From Desulfuromonas sp. (lineage in GTDB: Bacteria > Desulfobacterota > Desulfuromonadia > Desulfuromonadales > Geopsychrobacteraceae): a stretch of DNA of 44,953 nucleotides. Position 1 is the stretch's first letter, and every line of letters begins with the position of its first letter. The notes below the pieces were generated by a model. The model was not told where the DNA came from and searched no databases. It worked only from the letters and a program-made list of their open reading frames with translations. The translations under genes were made by a program, and so were the position numbers. This document shows positions 7,299 to 16,600 of the stretch, piece after piece. Where the stretch lies: NCBI GenBank assembly GCA_002868865.1, contig PKUC01000041.1:1-44953 (forward strand). Direction: 5' to 3'.

Positions 7299-8426
7299 TT
7301 GACGTCGCTTCAGGTCGATATCGTCACGTCCGGAGAGTGTTTCAGTACGCTGCAAACCGAGTGGAATGACCTGCTGGATAGAAGTACTAGCTCTTCGGTG
7401 TTTCTGCGCTGGGAGTGGCTCTACTCCTGGTGGGAGCATTTTAGCGTGGACCATCGTCTTTTTCTGGTGCTGGTCCGTAATGGACAAGGACTGTTGCTGG
7501 GGATCGGACCCTTCTGCGTTGTCAACAACGCACCGGGGTTACCCCGCAAGGCGCTGACCTTTCTGGGACGTACACCGGCGAGTTCCGAGTACCTGGATAT
7601 TATCGTAGACAAGGAATATGAGGATGAGGTTGGCACCGTGCTGTGCGAGGCCCTGTTGAAGGGAAAGCCCGATTGGTCTGTGTTGCACCTAGAGAGCTTG
7701 TTGCCGAACGCGCTGATAGGCTGTCGCTTAAAGGCTACGCAGCCAGCTGAGGGCTACAGTTTTGACCAATCTTTTCTCTATGAGAGTCCGTATTTGACGC
7801 TTCCGACCGATGAAGGTCAGCTTCTGGAGCAGATTCGGCCAACGCTGCGCACGACGATCCGGCGAAAATCAAAAAAATTGGACAAGCAGCATGGACAGAT
7901 CGATTTTGCGTCTACAGAACAGGTTCCAGAGCGGATGACCGGTCTGTTTGCACTGCATCAGAAGTGTTGGACCCAAAGAGGACAGAGTGGCAATTTCAGG
8001 AATCTGCCAGTGCAGGAATTTCATCACAGCGTTGCTCAGCGTTTTTGTCGCAGCGGTCTCCTCCGATTGGCGACATTGACCGTGGCGGGAGTGCCAGCAG
8101 CCCATCTGTACGGCTTTCGGTTTAAAGAGCGATTTTACTACTACCAGTCCGGATATGATCCGGACTTTACTACGTTGAGTCCGGGGACCTTGCTGATGTG
8201 GGGCTGCCTCCGGCAGGCGATTGCCGATGGTGTCGAGACCTTCGATTTTTTGCGGGGGTCGGAAAAATACAAAGCGCTCTGGACCGATCAGTCACAGGTC
8301 AGTACAACAATGATCCTGCTCCCGCAGGGGCTGAGTTTTGCCCGGTTTTATTATTTTGGTCGAAAACTGCGCAGCAGAGGAGCAACAGCAATCCGGGGAT
8401 TTTTTGAGGAGAGGGCCGATGGTTGA
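7299..8426 (+). CDS. FemAB/GNAT-fold acyltransferase-like protein (paralogue 2)
   Basis: A 375-residue FemAB-like protein with the same plan as its two neighbours. The N-terminal block is SSVFLRWEWLYSWWEHF. The central basic segment contains LRTTIRRKSKKLDKQ. The C-terminal block is SGYDPDFTTLSPGTLLMW followed by TFDFLRGSEKYKALW. The start is an unusual TTG at 7299, directly after the aminotransferase stop, with AGAGAGGTGG just upstream; no ATG or GTG fits better. It overlaps the next gene by eight bases. A probable cytoplasmic acyl-transfer enzyme acting on a surface-polysaccharide precursor; the specific acyl group and acceptor are unknown. Confidence 0.72.
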   Translation: MTSLQVDIVTSGECFSTLQTEWNDLLDRSTSSSVFLRWEWLYSWWEHFSVDHRLFLVLVRNGQGLLLGIGPFCVVNNAPGLPRKALTFLGRTPASSEYLDIIVDKEYEDEVGTVLCEALLKGKPDWSVLHLESLLPNALIGCRLKATQPAEGYSFDQSFLYESPYLTLPTDEGQLLEQIRPTLRTTIRRKSKKLDKQHGQIDFASTEQVPERMTGLFALHQKCWTQRGQSGNFRNLPVQEFHHSVAQRFCRSGLLRLATLTVAGVPAAHLYGFRFKERFYYYQSGYDPDFTTLSPGTLLMWGCLRQAIADGVETFDFLRGSEKYKALWTDQSQVSTTMILLPQGLSFARFYYFGRKLRSRGATAIRGFFEERADG

Positions 8427-9504
8427 TTCGATTCGAATCGAGTGGTTGACCGACATGGATTCAGTCGATGCGATTGCGCACCGCTGGAAACAACTGGCCG
8501 CGGTAACAGCAAAGCGCACCCTGTTCAGTTGCTATGAATGGGTCTCGGTCTGGTACCGTCATTATGGTGCTTACTATGGATATCCGCTGGTCGGGGTGGC
8601 ATCGGACAATGCGCGGGTCGTGGCGATCTTCCCTCTGGTGTTTCGGCAGGCAACTTTCGGAAAAATTCCGGTAAGATTGGCCGAGTTTGCCGGTTTTAAC
8701 GCCGAAGCCGGGGAGCTTCTGGTGGCGCCTGGATATGATGCTGTTGTCGGTGCTCTCGTGTCGTCTTTGTTGGAACAAAACTTCGTCGATATCGTCGCCC
8801 TCAATGGGGTTGAAAAAGTCCATCCGCTGCAATCGGCGCTCAATCCGAATAACAGCAAGGGGTGGTATAAAATTGAACGACAGCAGGATTGCTATGCGGT
8901 TGTCGATCTTAAAGGCGGGTTTGAGGGCTATTGCCAGTCGCTTAAATCGAAACTGCGCAACAACCTCAAACGGCAACGTAAAAAGATCGAGACGGTCGGC
9001 GCCTGGCGCGTCGAAACCTGCGGTCGGGACGCATCCTGTGCTGAGCATCTGTCGGTTCTCGATCGGGTTTTTGCCATCTATGATCGGAGTTGGAAGGCCG
9101 CTTCCGGCGGCGTTTTAAGCGATCTCCACCGCGACTATTATCGAGAGTTGATCTCGCAGTTTGCGCAGCAGAATATGGCGGATACGGCTCTACTTCAGAT
9201 CGACGGCGCTGACGTCGCCTTTATCGTCTGTCTCGTCGAAGGGAATGTTTATTATGATGTGAAAGTATCCTACGATGAAAACTTTGCGGCGCTCTCGCCG
9301 GGGATATTCTTGATGCACAATTATCTTCAGTATGTCGCCGGGCAGGGAGGGGTCTCGGTCGTCTCCCACGGAAATCGCGCTTATAAAAAAAACTGGGCGA
9401 CAGCTTTCGTACCGCGGGAGCGGGTCTATCTGTTTAGAAACAACCTGAAGGGGCGGTTGGCCAATTTTTCAAAGTTCAGGCTTGAGCGCTACCTGCCGGT
9501 ATGA
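8419..9504 (+). CDS. FemAB/GNAT-fold acyltransferase-like protein (paralogue 3)
   Basis: A 361-residue FemAB-like protein, the most divergent of the three. It keeps TLFSCYEWVSVWYRHY near the N terminus, a basic central run (LKSKLRNNLKRQRKKIE), and VSYDENFAALSPGIFLMHNY with HGNRAYKKNW near the C terminus. ATG 8419 has GAGGAGAGG upstream and overlaps the previous stop by eight bases, so translation is coupled. It is the last gene of the operon and meets the lipoprotein gene head-on, with only five bases between stops. The three copies may add different acyl groups, or act at different positions of one repeat unit. That is inference from co-location only. Confidence 0.72.
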   Translation: MVDSIRIEWLTDMDSVDAIAHRWKQLAAVTAKRTLFSCYEWVSVWYRHYGAYYGYPLVGVASDNARVVAIFPLVFRQATFGKIPVRLAEFAGFNAEAGELLVAPGYDAVVGALVSSLLEQNFVDIVALNGVEKVHPLQSALNPNNSKGWYKIERQQDCYAVVDLKGGFEGYCQSLKSKLRNNLKRQRKKIETVGAWRVETCGRDASCAEHLSVLDRVFAIYDRSWKAASGGVLSDLHRDYYRELISQFAQQNMADTALLQIDGADVAFIVCLVEGNVYYDVKVSYDENFAALSPGIFLMHNYLQYVAGQGGVSVVSHGNRAYKKNWATAFVPRERVYLFRNNLKGRLANFSKFRLERYLPV

Positions 9505-9518
9505 CGTTTTTAAAACGT
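9504..9518. repeat. Short AT-rich palindrome at convergent stops
   Basis: ACGTTTT at 9504-9510 and AAAACGT at 9512-9518 are perfect inverted copies around one T. They span the gap between the stops of the acyltransferase and lipoprotein genes. The stem is short and AT-rich, so it would be a weak terminator at best. Confidence 0.3.
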
Positions 9519-9896
9519 GTCCCCGGTGGCCACGATGTTGGAATAGCGACTCTCAGTCCCTCTCTGATCGTATGCCGTCACCATAAAATACTGGATTCCC
9601 TCAGTGTCGAATCCGCTCAGTGTTGCATGTGTCGCCAGGCCGACATCGACCGGAGAGCTTCCCTGGTGGGCTCCGGTGACTCCAAGGGGGAATGAGGGCC
9701 CTGAGTGGCTGTAGTACACTTTGAAGCCGGCGGCGGAGTTGCTCCGGTTGGTCCAGTCGAGGGTGACGGAGCGCCCAGTGTCGGTCGACGGTGAACTGCT
9801 GTCGGATCCGCACCCGCTCAGCAGGAAAAGCAGCGCCAACAGAGTTCCGAATACAAGTGTTTTCTGGGATGTTTTGAGCAGTTTCAGTAAGCGCAT
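9510..9896 (-). CDS. Small lipoprotein with a fibronectin type III-like domain
   Basis: A 128-residue exported lipoprotein. After a basic start (MRLLKLLKTSQK) there is a hydrophobic stretch ending in LFLLSGC, a lipobox with the acylated Cys followed by GSDSSS, which fits outer-membrane sorting. The rest (VTLDWTNRSNSAAGFKVYY ... YFMVTAYDQRGTESRYSNIV) has the Trp, Tyr and strand spacing of one fibronectin type III domain. ATG 9896 has GGGAGG five bases upstream; a longer frame reaching 10022 would put residues ahead of the signal peptide. It lies at the end of the polysaccharide region but on the opposite strand, so it may be a surface protein linked to the matrix. Function unknown. Confidence 0.75.
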   Translation of the reverse strand: MRLLKLLKTSQKTLVFGTLLALLFLLSGCGSDSSSPSTDTGRSVTLDWTNRSNSAAGFKVYYSHSGPSFPLGVTGAHQGSSPVDVGLATHATLSGFDTEGIQYFMVTAYDQRGTESRYSNIVATGDTF

Positions 9897-9996
9897 TGAG
9901 CCTCCCGATCGACAATCTATCCTGTTCTGGTCGAGCTGACTGATCATCATACCCGCTGAAGGGACAGCGACGCAAAATAAAAATTGTTCTTTTCGC

Positions 9997-10025
9997 TTGG
10001 CACAACAGATGCTTTTTGACATAAT
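9997..10025 (+). promoter_or_regulatory. Strong sigma70-like promoter of typA
   Basis: TTGGCA (9997-10002), a 17-base spacer and CATAAT (10020-10025) each match five of six consensus bases. Transcription would start near 10032, about 40 bases before ATG 10073, which has GAGGA upstream. The same bases also resemble a -24/-12 sigma54 element (TGGCAC, five bases, ATGC), but the sigma70 reading is better. Confidence 0.65.
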
Positions 10026-10072
10026 CGCCCGCTTTGGTTTGTGAACCGCACACGATAAATGAGGACGATCCT

Positions 10073-11884
10073 ATGTCGGAAAAAATTAGAAATATCGCGA
10101 TTATTGCGCACGTTGACCACGGAAAAACCACTCTTGTGGATGCCATGTTGATCCAGTCAGGCGTGTTTCGCGAGCATCAGGTGATTACTGAGCGGGTTAT
10201 GGACAGTAATGACCTGGAGAAGGAACGTGGCATTACGATCCTGTCGAAGAATCTGTCGGTTCAGTATAAAGACCTCAAAATCAATATTGTGGATACTCCG
10301 GGCCATGCCGATTTCGGTGGTGAGGTCGAGCGGATTTTGAAAATGGTCGATTCGGTGCTGCTGCTGGTCGATGCCTTCGACGGGCCGATGCCACAGACCC
10401 GCTTTGTCTTGAAAAAATCTCTGGATCTGGGGATCAAGCCGATTGTTGTCATCAATAAGATCGACCGCCCTGGATCGCGTCCTGAAGCCGTTGTCGATAT
10501 GGTGTTCGATCTGTTCTGTGAGCTGGACGCCAACGAAGATCAGCTCGATTTCCCCATTGTCTATGCCAGTGCCAAGCTGGGTATTGCCAAGCGTGAGCTC
10601 GCTGACGAATCGGAGAATCTCGAACCTCTGTTCGATATGATCCGTGAGCGTGTGGCTCCGCCGCAGGTCGATGCAGACGCACCCTTTCAGATGCTGGTCA
10701 CCAATATCGACTACAATAAATTTATCGGACGGACGGCGACGGGCAAGATTTTTAACGGCTCGGTCAGGGCTGGAGAAACCGTCGCCCGCATCGATCGTTC
10801 TGGCACTGTGACCACTGGCCGCATCAGCAAGCTCCTCGGATATCAGGGTCTGCAGCAGATTGAATTGAATGAAGCGTCGGCCGGCGATATTGTCACTATT
10901 GCCGGGTTTGAAGAACTCGGTATCAGTGAGACCCTCGCCGATGTGGAGAGCCCCCAGCCCTTGCCTTACGTTGCGATCGATGAGCCGACCCTGTCGATGA
11001 ACTTTATCGTTAACTCGTCTCCTTTTGCCGGTCGTGAAGGGAAATTTGTCACCTCGCGTAATATCCGGGACCGCCTGATGAAAGAGCTCCGCACCAATGT
11101 CTCTCTGCGGGTGGAGGATACCGACAGCACCGATACCTTTAAGGTGTCCGGGCGCGGTGAATTGCATCTGTCGATCCTGATCGAAAATATGCGCCGTGAA
11201 GGTTTTGAGCTGGCGGTGTCCAAGCCGGAGGTGATCTTCCGTGATATTGACGGCGTTGCCAATGAGCCGATGGAGTATCTGACCATCGATGTCCCGGAAG
11301 AGTTTCAGGGCACTGTCATTGAAAAGCTCGGTACGCGCAAGGCCGAGATGGTATCGATGCAGACCATGGAAGGGACAAACCGCCTCGAATTTATCATTCC
11401 GGCACGAGGTCTGATCGGTTTCCGGACGGAATTCCTTACCGATACCCGTGGAACCGGAGTAATGAATCACACTTTCGAAAAATACGCCCCTTATAAGGGT
11501 GAAATCGAAGGGCGGAAGAACGGTGTCCTGATAGCAATGGAGGCGGGAGAAACGGTCGGATTTTCACTCTTTAATCTGCAAGAGCGGGGCATCCTTTTCG
11601 TTGGTCCCGGGGTGCCGGTTTATGAGGGGATGATTTTGGGCCAGCACGCTAAGGATAACGATCTGGTTGTTAACGCCAGCAAGGGCAAGAAGCTGACCAA
11701 TGTCCGTGCCTCGGGCAGCGATGAGGCGATCAGGCTGACGCCGCCGAATGTCTTGACCCTCGAGCAGGCGCTCGAATATATCAACGACGACGAGTTGGTT
11801 GAGGTGACACCTGAATCGATCCGACTACGTAAAAAATATCTCGACGCCAACGAGCGTAAAAAATTCGAAAAGACCAAAAAGTAG
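10073..11884 (+). CDS. typA: Ribosome-associated GTPase TypA/BipA
   Basis: A 603-residue translational GTPase of the elongation-factor family, full length for TypA/BipA. The G domain shows AHVDHGKTT (P-loop), ERGITI (switch I), [14 protein letters not shown] (switch II) and NKIDRPGSR (guanine recognition). The C-terminal BipA-specific region includes [15 protein letters not shown] and [20 protein letters not shown]. The enzyme binds ribosomes and hydrolyses GTP, aiding 50S assembly and growth under stress or cold. ATG 10073 is preferred to an in-frame upstream start at 10034 because it has GAGGA seven bases before it and begins [13 protein letters not shown], as in the family. It has its own promoter and converges with the sigma54 regulator, leaving eight bases between them. 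Confidence 0.97.
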   Translation: MSEKIRNIAIIAHVDHGKTTLVDAMLIQSGVFREHQVITERVMDSNDLEKERGITILSKNLSVQYKDLKINIVDTPGHADFGGEVERILKMVDSVLLLVDAFDGPMPQTRFVLKKSLDLGIKPIVVINKIDRPGSRPEAVVDMVFDLFCELDANEDQLDFPIVYASAKLGIAKRELADESENLEPLFDMIRERVAPPQVDADAPFQMLVTNIDYNKFIGRTATGKIFNGSVRAGETVARIDRSGTVTTGRISKLLGYQGLQQIELNEASAGDIVTIAGFEELGISETLADVESPQPLPYVAIDEPTLSMNFIVNSSPFAGREGKFVTSRNIRDRLMKELRTNVSLRVEDTDSTDTFKVSGRGELHLSILIENMRREGFELAVSKPEVIFRDIDGVANEPMEYLTIDVPEEFQGTVIEKLGTRKAEMVSMQTMEGTNRLEFIIPARGLIGFRTEFLTDTRGTGVMNHTFEKYAPYKGEIEGRKNGVLIAMEAGETVGFSLFNLQERGILFVGPGVPVYEGMILGQHAKDNDLVVNASKGKKLTNVRASGSDEAIRLTPPNVLTLEQALEYINDDELVEVTPESIRLRKKYLDANERKKFEKTKK

Positions 11885-11892
11885 CGAGCGTC

Positions 11893-13281
11893 TTATTTGG
11901 CTGGGGTGTTGAGATTCAGCCGCTTGATCTTTTCGACCAGTGTCGTCCTGTTGATGTTCAGGAGTTCTGCGGCTCTGGTTTTGACGTTGTTGCTCAAATC
12001 CAGGGCCTGGCTGATCATCTGCTGTTCAATCGCTGCAATGGTCGCCGGCATGTCGATGCCGTCTGCTGTGATGTGCGGTGTCAGCGCCGGAGTCTCCTGT
12101 GCGGAAGAAAAGATATCAGGTGGCAGGTCGGTGCGGCGGATGGTTGTCCCGTCCGTCAGGGTCACCGTGCGCTCGATCAGATTCTCCATTTCACGCACAT
12201 TGCCCGGCCAGTCATAATTCTGGATTTCCGCCATCGCGTCCGCTTCAAAGGCCATGATCGGCCGTTCCCTTTCTTGACAGATTCTCTTTAGAAAAAAATA
12301 TGCCAGTAACGGAATGTCAGCGCGCCGCTCCTTGAGGGGCGGTAGCTTGATTGGAATGACATTCAGCCGGTAATAGAGATCTTCCCTGAAGTCTCCCTTT
12401 TGGATCTGTTGCAGCAGGTCGATGTTTGTCGCTGAAATCAGACGAACGTCGAGTTTGATCTTCTTTGTAGATCCAACCCTCTCAAATTCGTGTTCCTGCA
12501 GGACGCGCAGCAATTTCATCTGCAGCTGCAGGGGCATGTTGCCGATCTCATCAAGAAATAGTGTGCCGCCGTTCGCAAGCTCAAACTTACCAGTTTTGTC
12601 GTGAACCGCGCTGGTAAAGGCGCCTTTGACGTGCCCGAAGAGTTCCGATTCAAGCAGGTCGGCGGGGATTGCGCCGCAGTTTATTGCGACAAAAGGCTTC
12701 TGTTTACGCGCGCTGTTGTAGTGGATGGCTTTAGCGACGAGCTCTTTTCCTGTTCCCGATGCCCCCAGAATGAGGATGGTGGAATCGGTGTGGATGACCT
12801 TCTCCATTCGCGAGAAGACCATTTGCATCGGCATGCTGTTTCCGATGATCCGGTCGAAGCGATACTGGCCGTGCAGCTGCTGACGAAGGTAGATGTTCTC
12901 GGCCAGCAGGTGGCTTTTTTCAAGCGCTTTGGCGACCTGGAGTTTTAGCTTTTCAAAATTAAAGGGTTTGGTGATGTAGTCGAACGCGCCTTCACGCATC
13001 GCCTCGACCGCTGTTTCGGTGGACGCGTTTCCGGTGATCATGATGAAGCTGGTGTTGGGGGTGATTTCGCGGGAGCGTTTCAGGACGCCCAGCCCGTTGA
13101 TTCCGGGCAGACGTAGATCGCACAGGATCAGGTCGTAGGATTTTGATTCCAGCAGGGAGAGGGCTTTTTCGCCGGTCGTGCAGCTGATGATCTGGTAGCC
13201 GTCCTGCGAGAGTAGAACCGAAAGGGCTCTGCTGCTGGTCTCTTCATCGTCCACCAGTAATATTTTGTTTTTATCTGGCAT
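11893..13281 (-). CDS. Sigma54-dependent NtrC-family response regulator
   Basis: A 462-residue transcription activator with three domains. The receiver (about 1-120) has KILLVDDEE, phosphoacceptor Asp55 in LILCDLRLPG, MITGNAS and TKPFNFEKL. The AAA+ domain (about 140-380) has Walker A GASGTGKE, the sigma54-contact loop GAFTSA, and GGTLFLDEIGN as Walker B. The C-terminal Fis-type helix-turn-helix (about 415-460) includes RAAELLNINRTTLVEKI. It should activate sigma54 promoters once phosphorylated. The usual loop is GAFTGA, and the fifth residue here is Ser. No histidine kinase gene adjoins it, so its partner is elsewhere. ATG 13281 has GGAGATAGGG upstream; in-frame codons to 13344 lack a ribosome site. 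Target genes unknown. Confidence 0.93.
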   Translation of the reverse strand: MPDKNKILLVDDEETSSRALSVLLSQDGYQIISCTTGEKALSLLESKSYDLILCDLRLPGINGLGVLKRSREITPNTSFIMITGNASTETAVEAMREGAFDYITKPFNFEKLKLQVAKALEKSHLLAENIYLRQQLHGQYRFDRIIGNSMPMQMVFSRMEKVIHTDSTILILGASGTGKELVAKAIHYNSARKQKPFVAINCGAIPADLLESELFGHVKGAFTSAVHDKTGKFELANGGTLFLDEIGNMPLQLQMKLLRVLQEHEFERVGSTKKIKLDVRLISATNIDLLQQIQKGDFREDLYYRLNVIPIKLPPLKERRADIPLLAYFFLKRICQERERPIMAFEADAMAEIQNYDWPGNVREMENLIERTVTLTDGTTIRRTDLPPDIFSSAQETPALTPHITADGIDMPATIAAIEQQMISQALDLSNNVKTRAAELLNINRTTLVEKIKRLNLNTPAK

Positions 13282-13367
13282 CGACCCTATCTCCAGGCTG
13301 TCATAATAATGACGAAGATAGCATGGGGGCTGACCGGGCGGCAAGGGTGCGCCTGGCGCTCCGTTTG

Positions 13368-13396
13368 CTGTTATGGATAAATCTGTTATGAATAAA
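13368..13396. repeat. Two 14-base direct repeats, possible operator
   Basis: CTGTTATGGATAAA (13368-13381) and CTGTTATGAATAAA (13383-13396) differ by one base and are spaced 15 bases start to start. They lie between the divergent regulator and pyruvate carboxylase genes, about 140 bases upstream of the carboxylase -35 box. A tandem protein-binding site is possible, but no regulator can be named. Confidence 0.35.
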
Positions 13397-13533
13397 ACTG
13401 TGGCACAAAGACCAGAAATGGTAAGAAATAATTGATCTGCAAACTACTGTTTTTACGCTCCTGTTCGGTCTGTGACGCGTTCTTGCTCGGGATTAAATGT
13501 TATATCTGATAAAAATAAAACGATATTCTACTA

Positions 13534-13562
13534 TTGACAGTCGATGCCTCTATTTGTATCTT
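13534..13562 (+). promoter_or_regulatory. Sigma70-like promoter of pyruvate carboxylase
   Basis: A perfect TTGACA (13534-13539), a 17-base spacer and TATCTT (13557-13562, four of six matches) form a good promoter. The start would be near 13569, leaving a leader of about 120 bases before GTG 13689. Confidence 0.6.
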
Positions 13563-13673
13563 CGAGTACGGGATGTGATTGTAAATTACTGAAATAACGA
13601 GCTGTATTTATTTTCGGTAAAGAATTTAAGTGAGCTAAAAAAATCCCAGATGAGAGATATTTTAAACGAGAAC

Positions 13674-13680
13674 AAGGAGG
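13674..13680 (+). promoter_or_regulatory. Strong Shine-Dalgarno site deciding the pyc start
   Basis: AAGGAGG lies eight bases before GTG 13689. This fixes the GTG as the start over the in-frame ATG at 13650, which has no ribosome-binding site and would place this site inside the gene. Confidence 0.8.
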
Positions 13681-13688
13681 AAATTCAA

Positions 13689-16600
13689 GTGAATGTAACA
13701 GGGTTCAAAAAAATAATGGCGGCCAACCGCGGTGAAATTGCCATCCGGATTTTCCGTGCGTGTACCGAACTTGGAATTTCGACTGTTGCTATTTACTCCG
13801 AGCAGGATCGGTTGTCACTGCATCGTTATAAGGCGGACGAAGCTTACCTGATCGGGAAGGGCAGAGGCCCGATTGATGCTTATCTGGGATATGACGAAAT
13901 TATCGATCTCGCCCGGCGACTCGATGTTGACGCGATCCATCCCGGCTACGGATTTCTGTCAGAAAACGCTGATTTTGCTGAGGCATGTGAACGGGCCGGC
14001 ATCGCCTTTATTGGACCAACCCCGGAGATTCAAAGACGGTTGGGTGACAAGGTTTCGGGGCGCGAAGTGGCTTTGGAAGCGGGTGTTCCAATTGTTCCCG
14101 GCACGGAAAAACCGATTCAGAGTGATGAAGAAGCGCTTATCTTTGCCAAAGAGGCCGGTTATCCGATCATTATCAAGGCGAGTGCCGGTGGTGGCGGTCG
14201 AGGAATGCGGGTCGCCCGGAACAAAAAAGATCTTCTGGAAGGATTGCGTTCCGCGGCGTCTGAGGCACAGGCAGCGTTCGGCAATGCGGCGGTGTTTCTG
14301 GAAAAATATATCGAAAATCCGAAGCATGTCGAGGTTCAGGTTCTGGGTGATAAGTATGGCAATCTGGTTCATTTTTATGAGCGAGACTGCTCAATACAGC
14401 GGCGTCATCAGAAGGTCATTGAAATCGCCCCCTCTCTCTACCTGACCAAGAAAAAGCGGGAGCAGCTCTGTGATTACGCGCTAAAAATTGCGGGCGCGGT
14501 TGATTATGTCAATGCGGGAACGGTTGAGTTCCTCATGGATCAAAAGGGTGATTTTTATTTTATAGAGGTCAATCCGCGGATTCAGGTCGAGCATACGGTC
14601 ACTGAACTGGTGACGATGCGAAATCTGGTACAGGCGCAGATTCGCATCGCTGAAGGACATAAGCTCTCTGATCCGGAGATCGGTATCAAAAGTCAGAAAG
14701 ATATCGAGCTGCGAGGCTACGCGATTCAATCACGGATTACTACGGAAGATCCACAGAACAACTTTGCGCCCGATTTTGGCACGATTAAGGCGTACCGTAC
14801 CGCAGCTGGCTTCGGGGTGCGCCTCGACGCGGCGGCCGGATACGCAGGAGCGCAGATCACCCCACATTACGATTCTCTGCTGGTGAAGATTTCGACTTGG
14901 GGACTGACATTCGATTGTGCGGCGCGGACGATGCATCGCTCCCTGCAGGAATTTCGCATCCGTGGGGTCAAAACCAATATCGGCTTTCTCGAGCAGGTCA
15001 TTACCCATCCGGTGTTTTTGAAAGGGGAGTGTGATACCTCCTTCCTCGACAAGCATCCCGAAATTTTTGAAATGAGGGAGAAGCAGGATCGCGCCAATAA
15101 GATTCTGTCGTTTATCGGCCATGTCACCGTCAACGGTTACCCTGGCATTGCGCCAGAGAAGAAGTTGCAGTTTAACACACTGCGTGATCCGGATACGCCC
15201 GAAATCCCCTATGGGCGTCCGCACCCGCGTGGATCGCGGGATATTCTGCGAGAAAAGGGACCCGCCGGTCTGGCAGAGTGGGCACGTAAAGAGAAAAAAC
15301 TGTTGTTGACCGATACCACGATGCGCGACGCGCACCAGTCGTTGATGGCCACCCGGTTCCGGACCTTTGATCTCGATCGGATTGCAGAGGCGACCGCTCA
15401 TCTCGGTGGTGGTCTGTTTTCGTTGGAAATGTGGGGTGGCGCAACCTATGACGTATCGATGCGTTTTCTGAATGAGGATCCTTGGGAGCGCCTGGATCGC
15501 CTGCGTGAGAAAGTCCCCAATATCCTTTTTCAGATGTTGCTGCGCGGCTCCAATGCAGTGGGGTACACCAACTATCCTGACAACGTGGTGCAGGAATTTG
15601 TCGACAAGGCGGCCGGTAGCGGCATCGATATCTTCCGTGTTTTCGATTCCCTCAACTGGACGCGGGGGATGCAGGTCGCTATGGACGCTGTCAATAAGTC
15701 GGGCGCTGTCTGTGAGGCGGCAATGTGCTACACCGGCGATATTATGGACCCGAAACGCGACAAGTATCCGCTGGAATATTACGTCAATCTGGCGAAAGAG
15801 CTGGAATCGATGGGAGCGCATATCCTCGCTATCAAGGATATGGCCGGATTGCTGAAGCCGTTTGCTGCGGAGAAACTGGTCAAGGCGCTGAAGAATGAGA
15901 TCGGTATCCCCGTTCATCTGCACACTCACGATACCTCGAGCAACGGCGGGGCCATGCTGATGATGGCAGCACAAGCCGGTGTAGATATTGTCGATGCGTC
16001 CCTGTCGTCGGTGTCAGGTCTGACGGCTCAGCCGAATATGAATGCTCTGCTGTCTACCCTAGAAGGATCGATCTGGGATCCGCAGGTTGACATGGATGGC
16101 CTGCAGAAGCTGGCGAATTACTGGGAAACCGTCCGCACCTATTACGCACCGTTCGAATCTGAGCTGCGGAGCGGCACGGCTCAGGTCTATTATCATGAAA
16201 TCCCTGGCGGGCAATATTCCAACTACAAACCACAGGTCGAAGGGTTGGGGTTGGGTCACCGCTGGGAGGAGTGCAAGGAGATGTACCGCAAGGTCAACGA
16301 CATGTTCGGCGACCTGGTCAAGGTCACACCTTCCTCGAAGATTGTCGGCGATATGGCGATGTTCATGGTGCAGAACGACCTCGAACCTGAAGATATCTAC
16401 CAGCGCGGGCAGGAGCTGTCGTTTCCTCAGGGGGTCATCGATTTCTTTAAGGGGATGATCGGCCAGCCCTACGGCGGTTTCCCGGAAAAGCTGCAGAAGA
16501 TTATTCTTAGGGATGAGCAGCCTCTGACGTGCAGACCAGGCGAGCTTCTGGAGCCAGTCGATTTTGACGCGAAAAGGGTCGAGCTGGAGAAGAAACTCGG

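Larger units (their letters stand above)
13282..13688. other. Divergent intergenic region between the regulator and pyruvate carboxylase
   Basis: An AT-rich gap with no convincing gene. It contains a small inverted repeat GTCAT-N4-ATGAC at 13300-13313 near the regulator's start, a pair of direct repeats at 13368-13396, a sigma70-like promoter for pyruvate carboxylase at 13534-13562, and the strong ribosome-binding site at 13674-13680. The remainder shows no further structure I can support. Confidence 0.6.

Noticed and set aside
9998-10015. A sigma54-like -24/-12 element (TGGCAC-N5-ATGC) upstream of typA.
   Set aside because: The same bases form a much better sigma70 promoter with 17-base spacing, and one key position of the -12 element is off consensus.
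10157-11470. A 437-codon open frame antisense to typA.
   Set aside because: The sense strand is clearly TypA; the antisense product has no recognisable motif.
14730-15974. A 414-codon open frame antisense to pyruvate carboxylase.
   Set aside because: It lies fully inside a conserved gene and has no family motifs or ribosome-binding site; long antisense frames are common in GC-rich genes.
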